Of a stretch of 64,000 nucleotides of DNA, positions 61,819 to 64,000 are shown piece after piece (the stretch's first letter is position 1; every line of letters starts with the position of its first letter). A program made the translations under genes and the position numbers. This DNA is from Calothrix parasitica NIES-267 (GTDB lineage Bacteria; Cyanobacteriota; Cyanobacteriia; Cyanobacteriales; Nostocaceae), in NCBI RefSeq assembly GCF_002368095.1, contig NZ_AP018227.1, positions 6,340,123 through 6,404,122 of the forward strand, read 5' to 3'. Below the pieces are notes generated by a model that was given only the letters and a program-made list of their open reading frames with translations, ran no database searches and was not told the origin of the DNA.

Positions 61819-62682
61819 ATGAGTAGTCAAACATTATTTAAAGATAGAATAGCTGTACTTGGTACCATGCATCAGAAAGAGAGAGTCATAGCTCCTCTTT
61901 TAGAGAATAAGCTTGGTGTTAAGGTAATAGTACCTAAGAATTTCAATACTGATAAATTTGGCTCTTTTACTAGAGAAATAGAGCGTCCGGGTAGTCAAAT
62001 AGAAGCTGCGAGGTTGAAAGTACAACAAGCGCTTTTACTAGCTGGTGAAAGTTTAGGAATAGCTAGTGAAGGAAGTTTTGCTCCTCACCCTTCTTTACCT
62101 TGTATTTCCACCAATCGAGAAGTTGTAATTTTTTTAGATAGGAAAAATAATTTAGAAATTATTGGGGAGGAATTATCTTTACTTTCCAATCACAATCATT
62201 TGAAAGTTGGTAATTTACAGCAAGCTTTTGATTTTGCTGAAAAAATTGGCTTTCCCGAACATGGTTTATGTGTGATGTTGAGTGATTATCCCAAAAATAG
62301 CAGCGAGATTATTAAAGGAATAATTACAGAAGAAGCATTGACTAAAGCGATAAATAAAGGTTTAGGTCAATCACCAACGGGTAAAGTACATCTCGAAACT
62401 GATATGCGAGCGATGTACAATCCAACGAGGATGAAAAATATTGAAAAAGCAACTCTCAACCTTTTAGAGAAAATCAACAGTCTTTGTCCAGATTGTTCGA
62501 CACCCGGTTTTAGTATTGTCCAGCGAATCCCAGGATTACCCTGTGAGTGGTGTCATATTCCAACTACTTTAACTAGGTCTGCAATTTATAAATGTCAAAA
62601 ATGCGGTTGTAGGAAAGAAAAATTATTTCCTGACGGTAAACAGTTTGCTGAACCCGGTCAATGTCTATATTGTAATCCTTGA
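61819..62682 (+). CDS. DUF6671-like protein with C-terminal zinc-ribbon cysteines
   Basis: A 287-residue soluble protein. The N-terminal two thirds form an alpha/beta domain (VLGTMHQKERVIAPLLENKL, GESLGIASEGSFAPHPSLP, EVVIFLDRKN, HLETDMRAMYNPTRMKNI). The C-terminus has four metal-binding pairs: CPDC (223-226), CEWC (242-245), CQKCGC (259-264) and CLYC (282-285), most simply two zinc ribbons. I believe it belongs to DUF6671, found in cyanobacteria and other bacteria; no reaction is known. The conserved HxETDMRAxxNPTR stretch looks like a functional site. Confidence 0.7.
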   Translation: MSSQTLFKDRIAVLGTMHQKERVIAPLLENKLGVKVIVPKNFNTDKFGSFTREIERPGSQIEAARLKVQQALLLAGESLGIASEGSFAPHPSLPCISTNREVVIFLDRKNNLEIIGEELSLLSNHNHLKVGNLQQAFDFAEKIGFPEHGLCVMLSDYPKNSSEIIKGIITEEALTKAINKGLGQSPTGKVHLETDMRAMYNPTRMKNIEKATLNLLEKINSLCPDCSTPGFSIVQRIPGLPCEWCHIPTTLTRSAIYKCQKCGCRKEKLFPDGKQFAEPGQCLYCNP

Positions 62683-62697
62683 GCTATCAAGGGTTTT

Positions 62698-62733
62698 AGG
62701 TTAAAGGTTAAAGGTTAAAGGTCAAAGGTTTAT
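62698..62733. repeat. GGTTAAA STRR
   Basis: Five AGGTTAA/AGGTCAA heptamers shortly after the zinc-ribbon protein gene, same unit and orientation as 58167-58215. The rest of 62683-63011 has only the hairpin at 62854-62886. Confidence 0.8.
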
Positions 62734-62853
62734 CATTTATGAGTTTGAGCTTTGATTGATGTCTTAATTTAGTTATGTGCTGATATAACTTCAAATAAGA
62801 ATACGCAGGTTTTCCGAAATATCAGAGTATCTTTTGTAGTAATCAATAAATAA

Positions 62854-62886
62854 AAGCTCTCCACCCAATTAAGGGAAAGAGAGCTT
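62854..62886 (-). terminator. Terminator for the ABC transporter genes
   Basis: AAGCTCTC (62854-62861) and GAGAGCTT (62879-62886) form the outer stem with an inner CCC/GGG pairing. Read on the minus strand the stem is followed by TTATTTATT, fitting termination of the ABC ATPase transcript 126 bases past its stop codon. Confidence 0.65.
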
Positions 62887-63011
62887 ATAGTGTGGTGTGA
62901 GGAATGTTGTTTTATGCTGTCTATAACCAATTATACTTATCAAGTGTGAAGTATATATTACCTTAATGTAAATTTTATGTATTGATTATCTCTGACGGAA
63001 TAAAAATAAAT

Positions 63012-63743
63012 TCAAAGCATTTTTTCTAGGAATTGTTGAGCGCGATCGCACTTTGGATGATTGAAGAAATCTAGTGGTGGAGCGTCTTCTGCTAAGCGTC
63101 CGTTATCAAGGAAGATAATTCGATTCGCGACTTCTCTTGCAAAACCCATTTCATGAGTGACTATAGCCATTGTGATTCCGGTATTTGCTAAACTCTTCAT
63201 CACCTCCAACACATCTTTAACCATTTCTGGGTCTAAAGCAGAAGTTGGTTCATCAAACAAAATCATTTCCGGTTCCATAGCTAAAGCACGAGCGATAGCA
63301 ACACGCTGCTTTTGACCTCCGGAAAGTCTAGCAGGATAAACATCAGCTTTTTCTGCTAAACCGACTTTTTCAAGTAATTCTACAGCTTTAATTTGGGCTG
63401 GTTTTTTATCCAAACCCTTTACCTTAATAGGTGCATAAGTGATATTTTGCAGCACGGTCATATGGGGAAACAAATTAAAGTGTTGAAACACCATTACTAA
63501 ACGCTGTCGGATTTTAGCGATATTGGTTTTAGGAAGAGTAATTTCGTCATCGTGAAAATAAACTTTACCAAAAGTAGGAGTTTCTAGTAGATTAATGCAT
63601 CTTAGAAACGTAGATTTACCAGAACCAGAAGGACCGAGAATAGCAACTACTTCACCTTGATAAATATCTGTAGAAATATCTTTTAGCACCTCAAGTTTTC
63701 CAAAAGATTTACATAATGATTCTGTTCGGATGATTGGATTCAT
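63012..63743 (-). CDS. Polar amino-acid ABC transporter ATP-binding protein (GlnQ/HisP-type)
   Basis: A 243-residue ABC ATPase: Walker [11 protein letters not shown]-loop [16 protein letters not shown], signature [15 protein letters not shown], Walker [15 protein letters not shown] and switch His in [12 protein letters not shown]. The [13 protein letters not shown] and SALDPEMV phrases and the compact length are typical of the polar amino-acid uptake (PAAT) subfamily. The permease gene lies directly upstream on the same strand and runs off the window; the substrate-binding protein is not visible, so the amino acid cannot be named. Confidence 0.93.
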   Translation of the reverse strand: MNPIIRTESLCKSFGKLEVLKDISTDIYQGEVVAILGPSGSGKSTFLRCINLLETPTFGKVYFHDDEITLPKTNIAKIRQRLVMVFQHFNLFPHMTVLQNITYAPIKVKGLDKKPAQIKAVELLEKVGLAEKADVYPARLSGGQKQRVAIARALAMEPEMILFDEPTSALDPEMVKDVLEVMKSLANTGITMAIVTHEMGFAREVANRIIFLDNGRLAEDAPPLDFFNHPKCDRAQQFLEKML

Positions 63744-63803
63744 ATTGGTTGATAGTTGTTAGTTGATAGCTGTTAGTTTTTAGCGATTAAATATTTTTTA
63801 TTG

Positions 63804-63868
63804 TTCGTAGTAAGCGATTTATCGCTCTTGCTGAAAGCCTGTTGAAGGACTACAGTCATTACTACGAA
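63804..63868. repeat. Inverted repeat TTCGTAGTAA in the ABC transporter spacer
   Basis: TTCGTAGTAA (63804-63813) and TTACTACGAA (63859-63868) enclose 45 bases including AGCGATTTATCGCT. It is a dispersed-type intergenic repeat lying inside a probable permease-ATPase operon. Confidence 0.65.
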
Positions 63869-63888
63869 ATTGGTGAAATACTAGATAC

Positions 63889-63925
63889 TGATAACTGCTC
63901 ACTGTTCACTGATAACTGTTAACTG
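63889..63925. repeat. AACTGTTCACTGAT STRR
   Basis: ACTGATAACTGCTCACTG-type units directly past the permease stop codon; same family as 13551-13655. Confidence 0.7.
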
Positions 63926-63927
63926 AA

Positions 63928-64000
63928 TCAATCGCTTCTCCTCAACTTTTTTTCCAATGTAGAAGCACCGAAAGATAAACCCATTACTAAGACGTAATAA
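63928..64000 (-). CDS. Amino-acid ABC transporter permease, C-terminal end (partial)
   Basis: Only the last 23 codons and the stop (complement of 63928-63930) are inside the window. They encode YYVLVMGLSFGASTLEKKLR and a short basic end, the hydrophobic last helix and tail typical of HisM/GlnP-type permeases (LxxLSxxSRxLERRL pattern). It precedes the ATPase gene on the same strand by 184 bp, which supports the call. Confidence 0.65.
   Translation of the reverse strand, partial: YYVLVMGLSFGASTLEKKLRRSD

Overview
The window looks like chromosome from a filamentous, probably heterocyst-forming cyanobacterium (Nostocales, Calothrix/Rivularia/Scytonema-like). The genes point that way: HemJ-type protoporphyrinogen oxidase, IctB, cyanoexosortase A with its associated protein, GapA/B-type (Gap2) glyceraldehyde-3-phosphate dehydrogenase, a CYP38/TLP40-type lumenal cyclophilin, a PaO/Tic55-type Rieske oxygenase, an HstK-like Ser/Thr kinase, DUF3326 and AcnB. 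So does the non-coding DNA: it is AT-rich and loaded with 7-8 bp tandem repeats (STRRs), small inverted-repeat elements and a few GCGATCGC (HIP1) palindromes. No tRNA, rRNA, CRISPR array or complete transposase was found. The genus assignment is inference.

Layout. 0-0.5 kb: 5' part of a Ser/Thr kinase (minus strand). 0.9-7.4 kb: a cellulose synthase locus in the order GH8 glucanase - BcsB - BcsA, BcsA carrying a c-di-GMP-binding PilZ domain, with an STRR stem-loop between bcsB and bcsA. 7.6-10.6 kb: a large two-partner-secretion exoprotein gene that lost its secretion domain (pseudogene). 10.9-14 kb: CPBP protease, DUF3326, a DUF1877 gene cut by an in-frame stop, a 59-aa conserved protein and a [2Fe-2S] ferredoxin. 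14.5-17.1 kb: acnB. 17.3-19.6 kb: TPR protein, a RelE-type toxin-antitoxin pair, an orphan truncated HicB antitoxin and another small antitoxin-like protein, the small genes lying between two copies of one inverted-repeat element. 19.7-24.2 kb: RidA-like protein with an AraC regulator, a DMT exporter and a PhyH-like oxygenase. 24.8-28.3 kb: CBS-PAS-PAS histidine kinase and REC-EAL phosphodiesterase regulator. 28.9-38.5 kb: housekeeping genes (cyclophilin, smpB, thiL, gap2, murC-murB-ybaB-phosphatase). 38.9-43.3 kb: dynamin-like GTPase and tandem rhomboid proteases. 43.4-50.4 kb: exopolysaccharide/exosortase block (tyrosine autokinase, SLBB export protein, exosortase partner, exosortase, DegT aminotransferase), all on the minus strand. 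51.3-55.4 kb: degenerate GAF histidine kinase, IctB/O-antigen-ligase-like protein, REC-LuxR regulator. 56-58.2 kb: PaO-like Rieske oxygenase divergent from hemJ. 58.3-64 kb: M48 protease with LemA, two conserved proteins, amino-acid ABC transporter ATPase and the tail of its permease.

Main theme: envelope and exopolysaccharide production (cellulose, Wza/Wzc-type export, exosortase, a TPS exoprotein remnant) together with c-di-GMP turnover (REC-EAL) and c-di-GMP sensing (BcsA PilZ). A functional link between the 24-28 kb signalling pair and the cellulose synthase is inference from family function only. Second theme: small-gene decay. Three genes (TPS exoprotein, DUF1877, HicB) are interrupted while recognisable sequence continues past the lesion, and several small genes are bracketed by matching short repeats.
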